Positions 9,051-20,862 of a DNA stretch of 64,000 nucleotides are shown here, in pieces. The DNA comes from Prorocentrum cordatum (taxonomy: Eukaryota; Sar; Dinophyceae; Prorocentrales; Prorocentraceae): positions 88,501 through 152,500 of the forward strand of contig CAUYUJ010008102.1 of the NCBI GenBank assembly GCA_963575745.1. The letters are read 5' to 3'. The position numbers and the translations under genes are program-made. Under the pieces are notes generated by a model, which was not told where the DNA came from, did not search any database, and saw only the letters and a list, made by a program, of their open reading frames with translations. The first letter of the stretch is position 1. The number at the start of each line of letters is the position of its first letter.

Positions 9051-12000
9051 ACGGGCAGTCGTCCAGCCATGGGTTCCCCACTATTCGAAATTATGGAAAG
9101 CCTGGAATCACCATGTATTTGTTTATAGTGAGTCCCGGTTTTCCAGAATTCCGAATCATGGGAAACCCATGGCGGGACGACTGCCCGGGAACCCCTTGGG
9201 AGGGTGGAATTCGTTGTTGGCAGGTTTCCCATAATTCGATGATGGGAAACCTGGAACTAAAATGATGGGAAGCCTGGAATCACGACGACAAACCATCCTC
9301 TTTGTGCTGATTCCAGGTTTCCCATAATTCCGAATGTTGGGAAACCTGGGATCACAACAAAAACATGTTTGTTGTGGTGATTCCAGGTTTTCACAAATAC
9401 GCTTGTGGGGAACCTGGAATTCGAAGTAGTGGACACCTGGAATCACAACGAAAAACATACGGTTTGTGGTGATTCGAGGTTTTCCGAAATTCGACCCCCC
9501 CCCCGCGGCTTCTCCCCCCTGGTTTCCCAAATGAGGGGTATAACCACGAAAACACGTTTTGTGGTGATTCCCAGTCTCGCATAATTCCGAATAATGGGAA
9601 ACCCGGAACCACCACGAAAACCACATCTTGCGTGTGGCCTGGACTGCGAATGATGGGAAAGCTGGAATCACCATGTGAACAACTCCTCTGTTGTGGCGAT
9701 CCTACATTGCCTATAATTCCGAATCATGGGAAATCTGGAATGCGAATCAATGGAAACCTGGAATCACCACGAAAAACGATGCTATTTTGTAGTGGTTCCA
9801 GGCTTCCCGTAATTCGAACCCCTCAGCGGCTTCTCACCAGTGGCCCCCCGAAATTCTGAATTCGAATGACGGGGAACCTTCCGCATTGTGGGAAACTGCT
9901 GCCCCTTGGTTCCCCAGATGAGGGGTTCGAATTATGAGAAGCCTGGACTCACGAAAAAGACGCTCACTTTTTTGTGGTGAGTCCAACTTCCCCATCATTC
10001 TGAAGTATGGGAAGCCTGGAATCACAACGAAAAGCACACCTTTTTTTCTGGTGATCCCACGTTTCCCTTAGTTTGATGATGGGGTGTCTGGAATTCGATG
10101 TACTGGAAACGTGGAACCACCACGAAAAATAAATGTGTTGTGTGGTGTTGTCAGATTTCCCGAAATTAGAAATCCCTAGCAGCTCTCCCCTCTGGTTTCC
10201 AGAAATTCTGAATTCGAACTACGGGGAACATTCCGCATTGTGGGAAACTGCTGCCCCCTGGCTCCCCACACAAAGGGTTCGAAGTATTGGAAGTGGAATC
10301 ACCACGATCCCCCCTCTTTGTAGTAACTCCAAATTACTCGCAACGAAAACAACATTTGTGTGGTGATTCCAAGTTTCCCATGAGTCGATTATGGAAAACC
10401 TGGCACTTGCAGTATGGGAAACCTGGGGAGAATTGGAATCACCACGAAAACCCTTTTTTTATATATAGAGATTGCAGGTGTCCACTAATTCGGAATTCTG
10501 AGAAGCCTGGAATCACAGAGAAAACCAGATCTGTTTGTGGTGAATTCATGTTTCCATAATTCGATTATGGGGAATCTGTAATCCGACGTATAGGAAACCT
10601 GTAAACACCACGAACACCACCTTTGTTGTTGTGATTCCAGGTTTCCCGCAACTCGAACCTCTCAGCGTCTGCTCCACCCTGATCCCCCGAAATTCTGAAT
10701 TCGAGCGACGGGGAACCTTCCGCATTGTGGGAAGCTGCCGCCCCAGATTCCCCAAATGAGGGCTTCGAATTATGGGAAACCTGGAATCACCACGCAAACC
10801 ATTCCTTTTCTGTGGTGATTCGAAGTTTCCCATAATTCCGAATTATGGGAAACCTGGAAACACAACGAAGGCCATCCCACTTTTCTGGTGATTCCAAATT
10901 TCCCATGTTTCGGATCTGGGAAACGTGGATTTCGAGTTATGGGAAACCTGGAATCACAGCGAAAACCTTTTCTTTTTGATTGTGACTCCAGGTTTCCAAC
11001 AACTCGGAATTATGGGAGACCTGGAAGCACCACGAAAACAAACTCTTTTTGTGGTGGTTCCAGGTTCGAACCCTCAAGCGGCTTCTCCCCCTGGTCTCCC
11101 GATATTCTGAATTCGAATTACGGGCAACCTTCCGCATTGTGGGGAACTGCCGCCACCTGGTTCCCCAAATGAGGGATTAGAATTATGAGAAATCTGGAAT
11201 CACCACGACTCCTCTTTTTTTCGCGACGCCAAGTCTCTCATAATTCCGAATTGCGGGAAACAGGGAATCACCACGAACACCGTTTTCTGGGGGTGGTTCC
11301 ACGTTTCTCACAATTCGATTGTGAGAAACCTGGAATTCGAATTATGGAAGCCCTGGAACTCCCACGAAAAACTCCCTTGTTGTGGTGCTTACAGGTTTCC
11401 TGTAATTCGAGCCACCCAGCGGCTTCTCCCCCTGGTTTCCCGAAGCTCTGAATTCGAATGGCGGGGAACTTTTCGCATTGTGGGAAACTGCCGCCCCCCT
11501 GTTCCCCAAATAAGGGGTTCGAATTCTGAGAAACCTGGAATCACCACGAACCCCCTCTTTTCTGTTCCAAATTCCCGACACTTCCGAATTATGGGAAACC
11601 TGGAATCATAACGAAAACCACACCTTTTTTGGCCGTGACCACAAGTTTCCAATGCTTACAGAATGGGGAAACGTAAACTTGGTTTTATGAGATACGTGGA
11701 ATCACCACAAGACACTTCACTGTTTATGGTGAGTCCAGGTTTCCCATAATTTGGAATTATGGGAAACTTGACATCACCACACAAACATTTCTTTGTACCG
11801 TGATTCCAGGTTTCTCATGATTCGGAATTATGGGGGACCTAGAATCACCACGAAAACATGTTTTTCTGTGGTCATCCGAAGTTCCCCATGATTTAAAATG
11901 ATAGGAAACCTGGAATCACCACAAAAACAATGTCATGTTGTACTGATTCCAAGTTTCCCATAATTCCGAACTATGGGAAACCTGGAATCACCACAAAAGA

Positions 12001-12290
12001 GCATTTTTGTAGTGATTTCAAGTTTCCCATGATTCGGAATTCTGGGAAGCCTGGAATCACAACCAACACGCATACTTGTTTGCAGTGGTTCCACGTTTCC
12101 CAAGTCAGAATTACGGAGAACCTGGAATCACAACAACAACAACAAATCCTTTTGGGGGGGATTCCAGGCCCCCCAGAATTCGGAATTATGGGAAACCTGG
12201 AGTCACAACAAACACACAATGTTTTGTGTAGTGATTCCAGGTGTCCCACAATCCGGAATTATGGGAAACATGGCATAAAATTCGCCGAGG
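9051..12290. repeat. 3.2-kb array of palindromic satellite units
   Basis: The array is built from degenerate alternating arms: GGGAAACCTGGAATCACCAC, then an A-rich or T-rich turn, then GTGGTGATTCCAGGTTTCCC and ATAATTCCGAATTAT. The arms are complementary, so each 80-100 bp unit can fold as a hairpin. A longer block (CAGCGGCTTCTCCCCCTGG, AATTCTGAATTCGAAT, CTTCCGCATTGTGGGAAACT) recurs near 9816, 10163, 10655, 11068 and 11408, with a partial one near 9490. This gives a higher-order spacing of about 340-490 bp. Open frames inside it repeat the same peptides (GNLESP..., VIPGFP...) and are artefacts. Confidence 0.9.
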
Positions 12291-13289
12291 TGCGCAACGG
12301 CCGGGAACACCTACGTCGCAGCCGCCAGGGTGTGCCGAAAATGCTCCAGGCCCAAGGCCGACCCCCCCCCCCGCCAGCTTTTCGCTCACTTCTGCAGCCC
12401 TTGGGGGGCCCTCTGGGCCTCGTGATGGGGTGCTCTGGAGGCCGCGGGGCCTCCTTGGAGATTCTGGGGGTCACCTTGGGCCAGGGGCTCTTCGAGCAAC
12501 GCCCGACACAGGGGCAACACAGCTCTGGAGGGAGGGCATCGCAACTGGCCCTGGAGAGCCGCCAACGAGAGGGCCGATCGCATCCAGCAGCGGCGGGCGG
12601 AGGACATCCAGAGGCCGGGGGAGGAAGTGCGGAGGCGTTCCAGAAGAGGGAGGGCTCGTTGGACTCACTGAAAAAGGATTCTGTCCGCACTCCGAGGGTT
12701 CCCTTTTCTGGTGCCAGCCGGGCCCCGAGTGGGGAGGAGGAAGAGGAAGAGGAGGACATGGAGGAGGAGGATGACGAGGAGGAGGAGGGAGAGTGAGGAG
12801 GCTGAGGAGGGGGAGGAGGGGGAGCGAGGAGGAGGAGGAGGAGGAAGCAGAGGAGGAGGAGGAGGAGGAGGAGCGCAAGTAGCATGAAGCGCAGATGGTG
12901 CCGAGCTCACCTACATACTAAGGGCGCGTCACTCTGTGGAGGGGCCGATACGTGCCGAGTACCACCAGCCCTCTGGGGTGGTTTAGGGAGTCAGTTCATT
13001 ATGGTAACCCCCTCTCGCCATCGCTTGGACGTCCATTCCCAGTGTTTTTTTTCAGTTTCGTGCGTGGTTGATTCGCCAAATGATCAAGGATGCTCCTCGA
13101 TGGTCCTCGCCGAGAAAAAAATGCACACGTCCGAGCGATGCCAAGCCTTTCGGAGAGGGGTGTCCCCCCCCCCCCACCCTCCCCTTCCCCCTGGGTCTGG
13201 AACCCTCCCCCGCTACGTGTCAGAGGGTCCGTTTCGGCCCCAGTGGCTTCCAGAGGGCCCCAGGGAGCCCGAGTTGGCCTGCAAGATCG
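12291..13289. other. Gene-free stretch with GGA repeat
   Basis: 12735-12880 is a GAGGAGGA-type run, with open frames reading poly-Glu or its reverse. 12360-12480 contains reversed CCAAGA-type words (CCTTGGAG, CCTTGGG). The rest has no recognisable gene, although long overlapping frames exist because of composition. Confidence 0.5.
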
Positions 13290-13850
13290 CACGATCTTCC
13301 CAGGTGGTTCAGCATAGCCTCCAATATGCCTCCAAGAGCCCTCAAAGACGCCTCAGGACGGCCCCGAGTGCCCTCCGAGCCTCCCAGGGAGGCCTCCAAG
13401 CGGTCAAACTGATGCAGCACAGCTGTGTTTGTTCCAAAAATGTTTGCCTTCTCGCCAGTTCGCTTCCGATGGGCTCTTGAGTCCTCAGTGTGGCTCCAAG
13501 ACGGCCCACGAAGGCTTCAACGAGGGGCCCAGGATGGCCCCAACACGGACCCAGGAGCGCCCCAAGAGCGCCACAGCGTCCCAAGAGGCCGATCTGTGGG
13601 CCCAGACGGGGGGGGGATACTTGAGTACCACCACCCCCCTTGAACGATGGCCTCCAAGAGGGCCCCAGAAAGCCCCCGAAGCTCCAAGATGGTCTCAATG
13701 GATCCCCAGGAGCGCACCAAGAAAGGTCCAAGAGAGCGCCAAGAGGGCCCAAGAGGCCTCTAAGAGAGCTCCACGATGGCCCCGCGATGGTCTCAAGAGG
13801 TCTACAAGACGCTCCCAGAGCGACGGATCGCAAAGGTCTTGACATTGACT
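13290..13850. repeat. CCAAGA-type degenerate repeat block
   Basis: Many copies of words such as CCCAAGAGGCC, CCAAGACGGCCC and CCCCAAGAGCGCC occur here. The block includes an internal T-rich box, AAATGTTTGCCTTCTCGCC (about 13438-13456). Analogous boxes occur in the blocks at 22.93 kb (ATGTTCGCATTCTCGC) and 31.63 kb (GTGTTCTCGCCTTTTCG). These blocks therefore look like diverged copies of one dispersed element rather than unrelated simple sequence. Confidence 0.6.
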
Positions 13851-13852
13851 CC

Positions 13853-14014
13853 TGTCGTCGTCGTCGTCGTCGTCATAATCGTCGTCGTCGTGATCGTCGT
13901 CGGTGGTGGAAGTAGGGAGCAGCCGCTTCCCGCGACTGCTTTGGTTTAATGATTGTCTGTCGTCCTACGAGTGCTTCTCCTCCTCCTCCTTTTCCTCCTC
14001 CTCCTCCTCCGCGC

Positions 14015-14078
<64 letters not shown>

Positions 14079-14087
14079 GTCATCATC

Positions 14088-14132
<45 letters not shown>

Positions 14133-14868
14133 AGCTTCAGCATCATCATCATCAGCATCTTCGTCAGCATTATCACCATCTTCATCATCTTCATCATCTT
14201 CATCATATGCATCGTCATCACCGTCAACGTCATCATCATCAGCAGCATCACCATCACCACGGCCACCACCACCACCGACATCAGCATCACCAGCATCAGC
14301 ATAATTAGCATCCTCATCATCAACATCATTGTCATCGACATCGTCATCGTCATCATCATCATCATCACCCTCATCATCATCAGCATCAACATCACCATCA
14401 CCATCATCACCACCACTACTACCATCATCATCAGCATCAGCATCACCATCACCATCAGCATCATCATCAGCATCGTCATCCTCATCAGCATCATCAGAAT
14501 CATCAACACCACCAACATTACCATCAGCATCATCAGCATCATCGCCATCCTCATCCTCATCCTCCTCTTCATCACCATCACCACCACCATCATCATCAGC
14601 AGCAGCATCATCATCATAGTCGACATCATCAGCATCACAAGCATCATCATGATCATCATCATCATCAACATTATCATTATCAGCGTCATCAGCATCACCA
14701 TCAGCATCATCGTCATCAGCATCAGCCTCATCACCATTTTCATCATAATCAGCAGCATCAGCAGCATCAACATCATCATCATCATCATCATCATCATCGT
14801 CATCATCATCATCATGATTTTCATCATCATCACCATATTCATCGTCATCGTCACCGTCATCGTCATCG

Positions 14869-14899
<31 letters not shown>

Positions 14900-14917
14900 A
14901 ATCATAATCATCATCAG

Positions 14918-14950
<33 letters not shown>

Positions 14951-14990
14951 AAGAATCATCATCGTCATCTTCTTCATCTGGATCATGCCG
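13853..14990. repeat. About 1.1 kb of CAT/ATC trinucleotide repeat
   Basis: A short GTC run (13853-13905) is followed, from about 14010 to 14975, by an almost continuous CATCAT... tract with interspersed CAG and CAC. All three frames on each strand stay open (poly-His/Ser/Ile on +, poly-Met/Asp on -), which is a composition effect and not a gene. Confidence 0.9.
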
Positions 14991-15274
14991 CGCTCACTGC
15001 CGGATCAAATGCTGCTGCACATGCCTGATCAGGGCAACTCGCCTGGTGTCCGTTGTTGGGTGGCCTGGTGGGAACACTTGAAACGTCAAGAGATGTGTTA
15101 CAGAAGTGGAAACTGAGCACTGCGAGTGCGCTTTCGTGTTCGCGCTCGAGATGGTCACTGCTGTCGCATGGCAGCGCGAGCCCGAGGCGGACGACAGGGT
15201 CGGAAGGAAGAGCAGAGCGGGCGAGGACCATGAAACCAGAGAGGTTGGGGCAGGTGAGGTAGTGAAACAAGGAG

Positions 15275-15805
15275 GGAGAAGAGGAGGAGGAGGAGGAGGG
15301 AGGAGGAGGAGGAGGAGGGAGGCAGGAGGAGGGAGAGGAGGAGAGAGGGGGGAGGGAGGAGAGGAAGGAGGAGGAGGAGGAGGAGGAGGAGGAGGAGGAG
15401 AGAGGGGTGATGGGGGAGTGAGGAGGACGAGCGACGCGTGCGGAGGAGGAGGCCCCCCGCCCAGCACGCGCCGCACTCCCCCCCTTGCTCCCGGCGACGC
15501 TCCCGCGGCCGACGCCGCGCGGGCCTCCCAGCGCGGCGCACACCACGCGGGCGAGCAGGCCCTCGGTGGCGCCCGCGCGTGGCCCGAGGCCCGGTCGGGC
15601 TCCCGCTGCCGCTGCTCCTCGTCCTCATCCCTCCTCCTCCTCCTCCTCCTCCTCCCTCCTCCTCCTCCTCCTCCTCCTCCTCCCTCCTCCTCCTCCTCCT
15701 CCCTCCTCCTCCTCCTCCTCCTGCCTCCCCTCCTCCTCCTCCTCCTCCTCCTCCTCCTCCTCCTCCTCCTCCTCCGCCCACCACCTCCTCCTCCTCCCTC
15801 TTGGC
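15275..15805. repeat. GGA block and facing TCC block
   Basis: A GGAGGA tract at about 15275-15415 and a TCCTCC tract at about 15625-15805 face each other across roughly 200 bp of GC-rich sequence. The two tracts are complementary and could pair as a long imperfect hairpin. The intervening sequence has no recognisable coding motif. Confidence 0.8.
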
Positions 15806-15876
15806 CACTCCCGAGAAGTTGCAGACGGTCGGGAACTGCTGCTTGGCACGTCGCGCGGCCATCTCCGACCCACCCC

Positions 15877-16020
15877 AGGGCTGAACCTAAACGGTGTTTT
15901 TCGTGTTCGCTTTGTCTTCGTTCTCCCTCGTTTTGCTCTGGATCCCGCCTGTACCGCAAAACGAAGTCGAAACGAACACGGCCCACGAGATCACCGAAAA
16001 CACCGTTTAGGTCCAGCCCT
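15877..16020. mobile_element. Hairpin MITE-like element
   Basis: AGGGCTGAACCTAAACGGTG at the left pairs with CACCGTTTAGGTCCAGCCCT at the right. Inner arms CGTGTTCG / CGAACACG and TTTTGC / GCAAAA extend the fold. The element is 144 bp with no ORF. Only one copy is seen in this window. Confidence 0.7.
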
Positions 16021-16082
16021 GTCGTCCTCCTCCCCCTCCCGTGGAGACGATCGAGGTGGGTGCGTCAGCAGTGGGCACAATG

Positions 16083-16122
16083 GCCGGCAGTGGCCGCCTG
16101 CCCCACGGCGGCCACTGCCGGC
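16083..16122. repeat. 15-bp perfect stem with 10-nt loop
   Basis: GCCGGCAGTGGCCGC (16083-16097) is the exact reverse complement of GCGGCCACTGCCGGC (16108-16122). The role is unknown. It could form a stable RNA or DNA hairpin. Confidence 0.8.
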
Positions 16123-17457
16123 TTTGGACAACACTTGCCCTCGGGCACCGTGGCCATTCTTTCCGTACCCACCTCGGGCGTCCAAATCCCTGTGCAGCAG
16201 GGTCGTGTCGTGACGTCCCTGGCGCTGCTCTCTGACACCGCGTGGATCGTTCAACCTTGAACGATCGGCGGCCGCTCGATCTCCAAATCGTTCCACATTT
16301 ACTGATTCCGTGCCGTTGGCGGTGTTCAACCGTGAACACCCGCGCTGGGGTCGCCGCCGCGTTGACACAACGCGAACCTACCTTATCCTCATTCCTTTGC
16401 CGCTCCTTTTCTTTCCCGTCTTCTCCCTCCGTCGTCGTCCCCTCCTCCACATTCACTTGCTCCTCCTGCTCCACCCCCTCCCCTCCTTCTCTTCCTCCAC
16501 ACTTTTCATCCTCATCCTCATCCTCATATTCCTGTTCATCTACTTGCTCGTCCGCCACCACCTTCTCCTCCAATGCGCACTGGTCCCCTGATCTGATTGC
16601 GCCTAACACGATAGGGGTACTCCTTTTCAGGGGGTCCACGTCCGCTAGGTAGGAGGCTCGTCGGACGATAGATTACTGCAGGGCACAGAACACCCAAGCT
16701 GGTCGCGCGCGAAACGCGCGGCCCACCTCTGAGGAGGGTGCCCAGAGTGCCTGCATGAACTCACATGCGCTCGGCCCATACAACTTCAGGCCGGAGCCAG
16801 AGAACAGCGGCGGCCCACGTAGCCCCGAGCCGCAGCAGCTGCATGGGGGTCTCTGAAGATCTCTCTGAAGATCACGGGCGCCGGCGCCACACCCACTTGC
16901 CCGCCGGCCCAACGAAACGATGTATTACTCACAGCAACGTTGAACCTCAGTTCCCCCTCACCTCCGGATGTGAAGAGGCCCCTTTAAGGTAACTCCGTTT
17001 ATAGGAGCCCTTCCAGGGTGGATCCGGGGGCCGGATCCTGCACTCGACTGGCTAGGCCGAACGGCAAGAGTCTCTCCCCAAACTACGTCCAGCAAAGGTG
17101 ACGATCGCGCTGCTACCCGCCTGAATTCCAAAGACGGCTGAAGCCCTCTGCGACACAGGTGCCTCGTCTGACGATAGATAAGAAACCTACGCAATGGGAA
17201 GGAATGGGTGGGGGAAGTGGGATGTCAGATATGGCGCGAACGCAACTAGTCTCACCTGCGCCCACTGTCCCTCCTCATCCGCATCCGGCATGTATGCCGA
17301 GCTTCGGGCCCTGAGCCCCGAGACCAGGACCAGGCGCATCAGAAGGCCCATCTATGCTCTGAATCATCAGCACTTGCTTCTCAGCTAGGACCGCGTCCAG
17401 CCTGACCGCTGGAAGGGCAAATGTAGCGACGGAGGTCGCACCCGACTTCACATAGAT
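16123..17457. other. Stretch without a recognisable gene
   Basis: A C- and T-rich low-complexity part lies at 16390-16560. Two similar boxes, GGCTCGTCGGACGATAGAT (about 16649) and GCCTCGTCTGACGATAGAT (about 17162), lie about 510 bp apart in the same orientation and may bound a repeat. I see no coding motif on either strand. Confidence 0.4.
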
Positions 17458-18092
17458 TTAGCGATAATGAATTCCTTGCGTTCGATGAGGCCCGCGGCTT
17501 TTTGGGCGAATCCCTCTCGAGCCTCTCTTCCCATCAATGGCGAAGTGCGTCTTATAGTCACTGCTTGGGAGGGCACGCAGAGGGGGGTTGACAAATGGAG
17601 CCACGGGGGTTTGCTTCACCGGCTGCAGGACACCCCACACGGGCGCAAGTTGGCCGACCTGCGTCTGTCCACCGCCGCGGGGGAGCGTCGTGGCCTCAGA
17701 ATCGTAGGAAAGGTGCTAATCTTTCCGGGCATGATTTGTGCCCTCTTTGTCTGGATACCCCTGAAGCCCCTGCGCACCACTTCCTCGCAGTATACTTGAC
17801 TGGCCCAGCAGTTGATCAACGCCTGGCAGCTGCTGTCCTGATTGCTGAGCACCTTCGCACGGTGGACCTCGGGGATGGTCGCCGAACGGGCAAGACCGTT
17901 CACCGCCGCGCAGCCCCCGCTCAGCGCGCCGTGGCGGCCCGCTTCCAGCGACCCGCCGCTGCTGGCGCCCAGCGGGCCTCGTTCTCGATCCAGCCTCCAG
18001 CGATCGAACTCACGGGGGTGTACGGCCCCGGGGACGCTGGGACTCACTCTGGCACCCTCATGCGCTGGCCGCTCTGGCTTGGCCACGACCAA
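17458..18092 (-). CDS. Possible hypothetical protein (unresolved exons)
   Basis: Two minus-strand frames look more protein-like than their surroundings. 17458-17690 reads a Pro-rich segment including SSDYKTHFAIDGKRGSRG. 17700-17860 reads a segment including QALINCWASQVYCEEVVRRG. They are in different frames and no convincing splice pair joins them. I recognise no family. A plus-strand frame over 17800-18100 is also open, so the strand is not settled. Treat this as a weak candidate. Confidence 0.2.
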
Positions 18093-18344
18093 TCATAGCC
18101 GCGGCCCCGCGCATAAAATGCTCCTAGACTCAATCCTTGCGCGACGCAGCCACGACGACGCCGTGGCCTCCAGCGTATACGCCCTGCAGTTGCTGCCCCG
18201 CGCCCATCGCGCCGGACGCGAACATCGGCGCCGCATCGCGGCGCCCCTCCTTCGCGCGGACGGCCGCTATTTCCTCCAACGGCCTCCCTTCTGGCGCGCG
18301 AGCTGCAGCGAGTGCCGCGGCGACAACGGGCTAAAACAGGGCTA

Positions 18345-18485
18345 GGATCGGGATAAATCGCTCCAGAGCGTTCCGGAGCGCTTTCAGAGCGTTCCGGAAC
18401 GCTCTGGAGCGGCCGCGGCGCCGAATACATCCTCCAAACCCGCCGATTCTCAGAGATTCCGAGTTATCCCGATCCGATTTTGTCC
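18345..18485 (-). repeat. Dispersed repeat family E, copy 2
   Basis: This is the reverse-orientation counterpart of 7-150. It shares GATCGGGATAAATCG ends, nested GAACGCTCTGGAGCG / CGCTCCAGAGCGTTCC inverted repeats, ATCCTCCAAACCCGCCG and TCTCAGAGATTCCGA. Ends GGATCGGGATAA and TTATCCCGATCC are complementary, so it is itself an inverted-repeat element of about 135-140 bp. Confidence 0.65.
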
Positions 18486-19789
18486 CGATCTTCGCGTCGT
18501 TTTACGGGCCCAACGGCGCCCAGCTAGCAGCGCGACGCAGAGCTGGCCCGCGAGAACGGAGCCTGGGTGGCTTGGGCTCGCCCGCCCCCGGCCGCCGCGG
18601 GCCTCGGCGCCCCGCTCGCGAGGGCCGGGCCTTCCCCCCGGGGGCCCGCGCCGGAGCGGGGCAAGAAACGCCCTCTCCGGTCATCCTCCTCCTCCTCCTC
18701 CTCCTCCTCCTCCTCCTCCTCCTCCCCGCCCCGCCGCGCGGCCCGCCAGGCCGCGCCCCCTCCGGTCCTTCGCGACGGAGCCGCCGCCCTCCAGGGCGTC
18801 CGCCGCCGGGTGGGCCAGGTCGTCGACATTCGCGTCTCCGCGGCCCTTCCTGAGAGGCCAGCAAGCACGCGCCGACACCGTCCGCCAGGAAAAACCGCCG
18901 AAGCGAAGATCGCGTGGGCGCCCCCCCACGCGTCGCCGCAGAAGCTCTGCCCCCTCGCTCGTGGGACGCGCGAAATCGGCGCACGCGCGCGGCCATCCTG
19001 CCGCCCCCGACACAGCTTACCCCGCCGAGAAGATGGCCGCCGAACGTCAGCGGAGATCAGCCCATCGTCGGTGCGACGATAGCAGCCCGCGCCCGTCGCG
19101 CCAAGGACATCCCCCTCGTTCCCGCGCGGACGCCCCGCCCTGGAAGTGAAAGGCCCTTCGGCCCAGCTGCTCGGACTGGCTCGTGGCTCCCCGGTGCTTA
19201 ACATGATGACGTCGATGTCATGCGCGTCCACTTCCAGTCTTCCTGGTCATCTCCTCCGGCGTCGCTGCGATGTCTCTGCTACCCGCCTGCGCATTCGGGG
19301 CGGGCAGGTGGCCAGTTCGGCAGTCCAGGAGACCCCAGTCACCGCGTCGCAGTTCTCCTCGCGCCCAGGGGCCCAGTCGCACACCGTCGCGACGGCGGCG
19401 GCCAGATGGACTGCGCCCGCGGCCAAGCCCTCGCAGACTTCCGCGGCATCTGCCGCCCCCCGTTCTTTCCTCCAGGCCCCTCGGCATGTCTGCGTCAGAC
19501 ATCGAGAGGCTCGGCGACGTTCCCGGATGGTCTGGACGTGCAGTGCGCGCGGCGCCCCCGCGAAATCCCACTCTGTCGCTCAGCGCCGAGTGGTTCGCCA
19601 TGGGCCTGCTGCTCTCGCCCAGTCTCTCATCATCCGCCGTGTTCGGCCGATGCCTCGGAGGCCCCCGCGCGCTCTTGCCCCCTCGTCTCACTGGTCGGGG
19701 GCCGCCCGCGCGCAGCCTCGCTCGGCTCCGCGTCGAGCTAGGGGGCCAACCCAAGATCGCCCTCAAAGGCCCGCGATGGACTGCACCTC
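18486..19789. other. GC-rich stretch, no confident gene
   Basis: A TCC run lies at about 18683-18725. Long frames are open on both strands because of high GC. A minus-strand frame ending near 18524 carries a poly-Glu run from the TCC tract and no domain motif. I cannot support a gene here, though exons downstream of the candidate at 19790-20400 could lie in it. Confidence 0.35.
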
Positions 19790-20395
19790 CGTGGGGCCCC
19801 TGATGAAGCGCCCCTCGCGCGCGCCCTGCGACCCGCCGACGAAACCGAACTTCTCCAGCAACTCCTCGAAGAGCACCTGGCCCCTCAGCTCGGGGGCTTC
19901 GACCACGTTGAGCTCTGGGTGATGATGCTTCCCCGCCTCCGGATCGAGCGCCTCGGAATATCCGCACCCCTGCACATGCTGCACTCCCCATGTCCTCTGC
20001 CCCCGGGGCGCCATGGATCGACCAGGCGGGTCGGCGCGCCACTGCCCGCCGCCCGCACGCGAGCCAGCCGCAACATCGTCGCTGTCCCAGCGCGCCTCTG
20101 CCAATCGCGTCGCGTAGCGCTGCCCGGTGCGCCCAGCCGCGCAAGCGCCACACGATGTCCGATATTCCGCCATGTCGGCAGAGTCGGGCGAATGAAGGGG
20201 CCCTGGGACACACAAATAAATACACACATAACAATATTCACCATATTTTCCTATATTTTCTGGGTTTCTGTCTTCCCCACCACTTCCCATATTTTCCCTT
20301 ATTTTCCTAGGAATCGACGATTAATTGTGTCTGTGTGTTTCTTTCCCTCCTGAGCGAAGTCCTTGCACGAGCCATCGCCCGTGGAATTGACCTCA
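19790..20395 (-). CDS. Hypothetical protein, exons flanking an introner copy
   Basis: On the minus strand a short exon reading EVNSTGDGSCKDFAQ (about 20394-20350) is followed by introner-like sequence. Further coding-like sequence then includes HHHPELNVVEAPELRG and FEELLEKFGFVGG (about 19950-19790), ending at a TGA after QSIAGL. The exon borders are uncertain. After the introner, two frames compete until about 19960, and an acceptor CAG near 19975 could start the last exon. I recognise no family. The case for a gene rests on amino-acid composition and on the position of the repeated intron. Confidence 0.35.
20193..20352 (-). other. Introner-like element (family I), copy 2
   Basis: On the minus strand it reads GCTCAGGAGGGAAAGAAACA at the start and GTGTCCCAGGGCCCCTTCATT at the end, with the same internal blocks as 5353-5519 (CACACAGACACAATTAATCG, AAAATATAGGAAAATATGG). 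If spliced between CAG and GGC the intron would be about 20203-20349 with a GA donor and AG acceptor. Non-canonical donors are known in dinoflagellates, but this border is an inference. Confidence 0.65.
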
Positions 20396-20559
20396 CAGGA
20401 GTGTGCTGGTCAGCAGGAGCTCGGCTCTCGAGCTCCCGCCTGCGGCGGCGACGGAGGCGCCTCGCCGCCGCCCGAGGGCGCGCCGCCAGCGCGATGGGCA
20501 GCGAAGCAGCCAGGCCCGATGCCGGGCCGAGACCACCTGCTGCATCGTGGACTTCGTAG

Positions 20560-20862
20560 GAGGAGGAAGAGGGGGAGGAGGGAGGAGGAGGAAGAGGAGG
20601 AGGAGAGGAGGAGGAGGGGAGGAGGAGGAGGAGGAGGAGGGAGGAGGAGGAGGAGAGGAGGAGGAGGAGGAGGAGGAGAAGGAGGAGGAGAGGAGGAGGA
20701 GGGAGGAGGAGGAGGAGGAGGAGGAGGAGGAGGAGGGGGAGGAGGAGGAGGAGGAGGAGGGGAGGAGGAGGAGGAGGAGGAGGACGAGGAGGAGGACGAG
20801 GAGGACCAGGAGGAGGAGGAGGAGGAGGAGGAGGAGGAGGAGGAGGAGGAGGAGGGAGGAGG
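20560..20862. repeat. About 300-bp GGA repeat
   Basis: A nearly uninterrupted GGAGGAGGA tract with a few GGGA and GAC variants. Open frames read poly-Glu or poly-Gly/Arg on + and poly-Ser/Leu/Pro on -. It is not coding. Confidence 0.9.

Noticed and set aside
9156-9674. Frames with repeated VIPGFP/GNLESP peptides, considered as a repeat protein
   Set aside because: The peptides follow the palindromic DNA unit and occur on both strands. Stops recur and no start context is consistent.
13953-15116. Very long open frames across the CAT repeat (for example poly-Ile/Ser on + and poly-Met/Asp on -)
   Set aside because: All frames on both strands are open because the repeat lacks stop trinucleotides. 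There is no domain and no normal composition.
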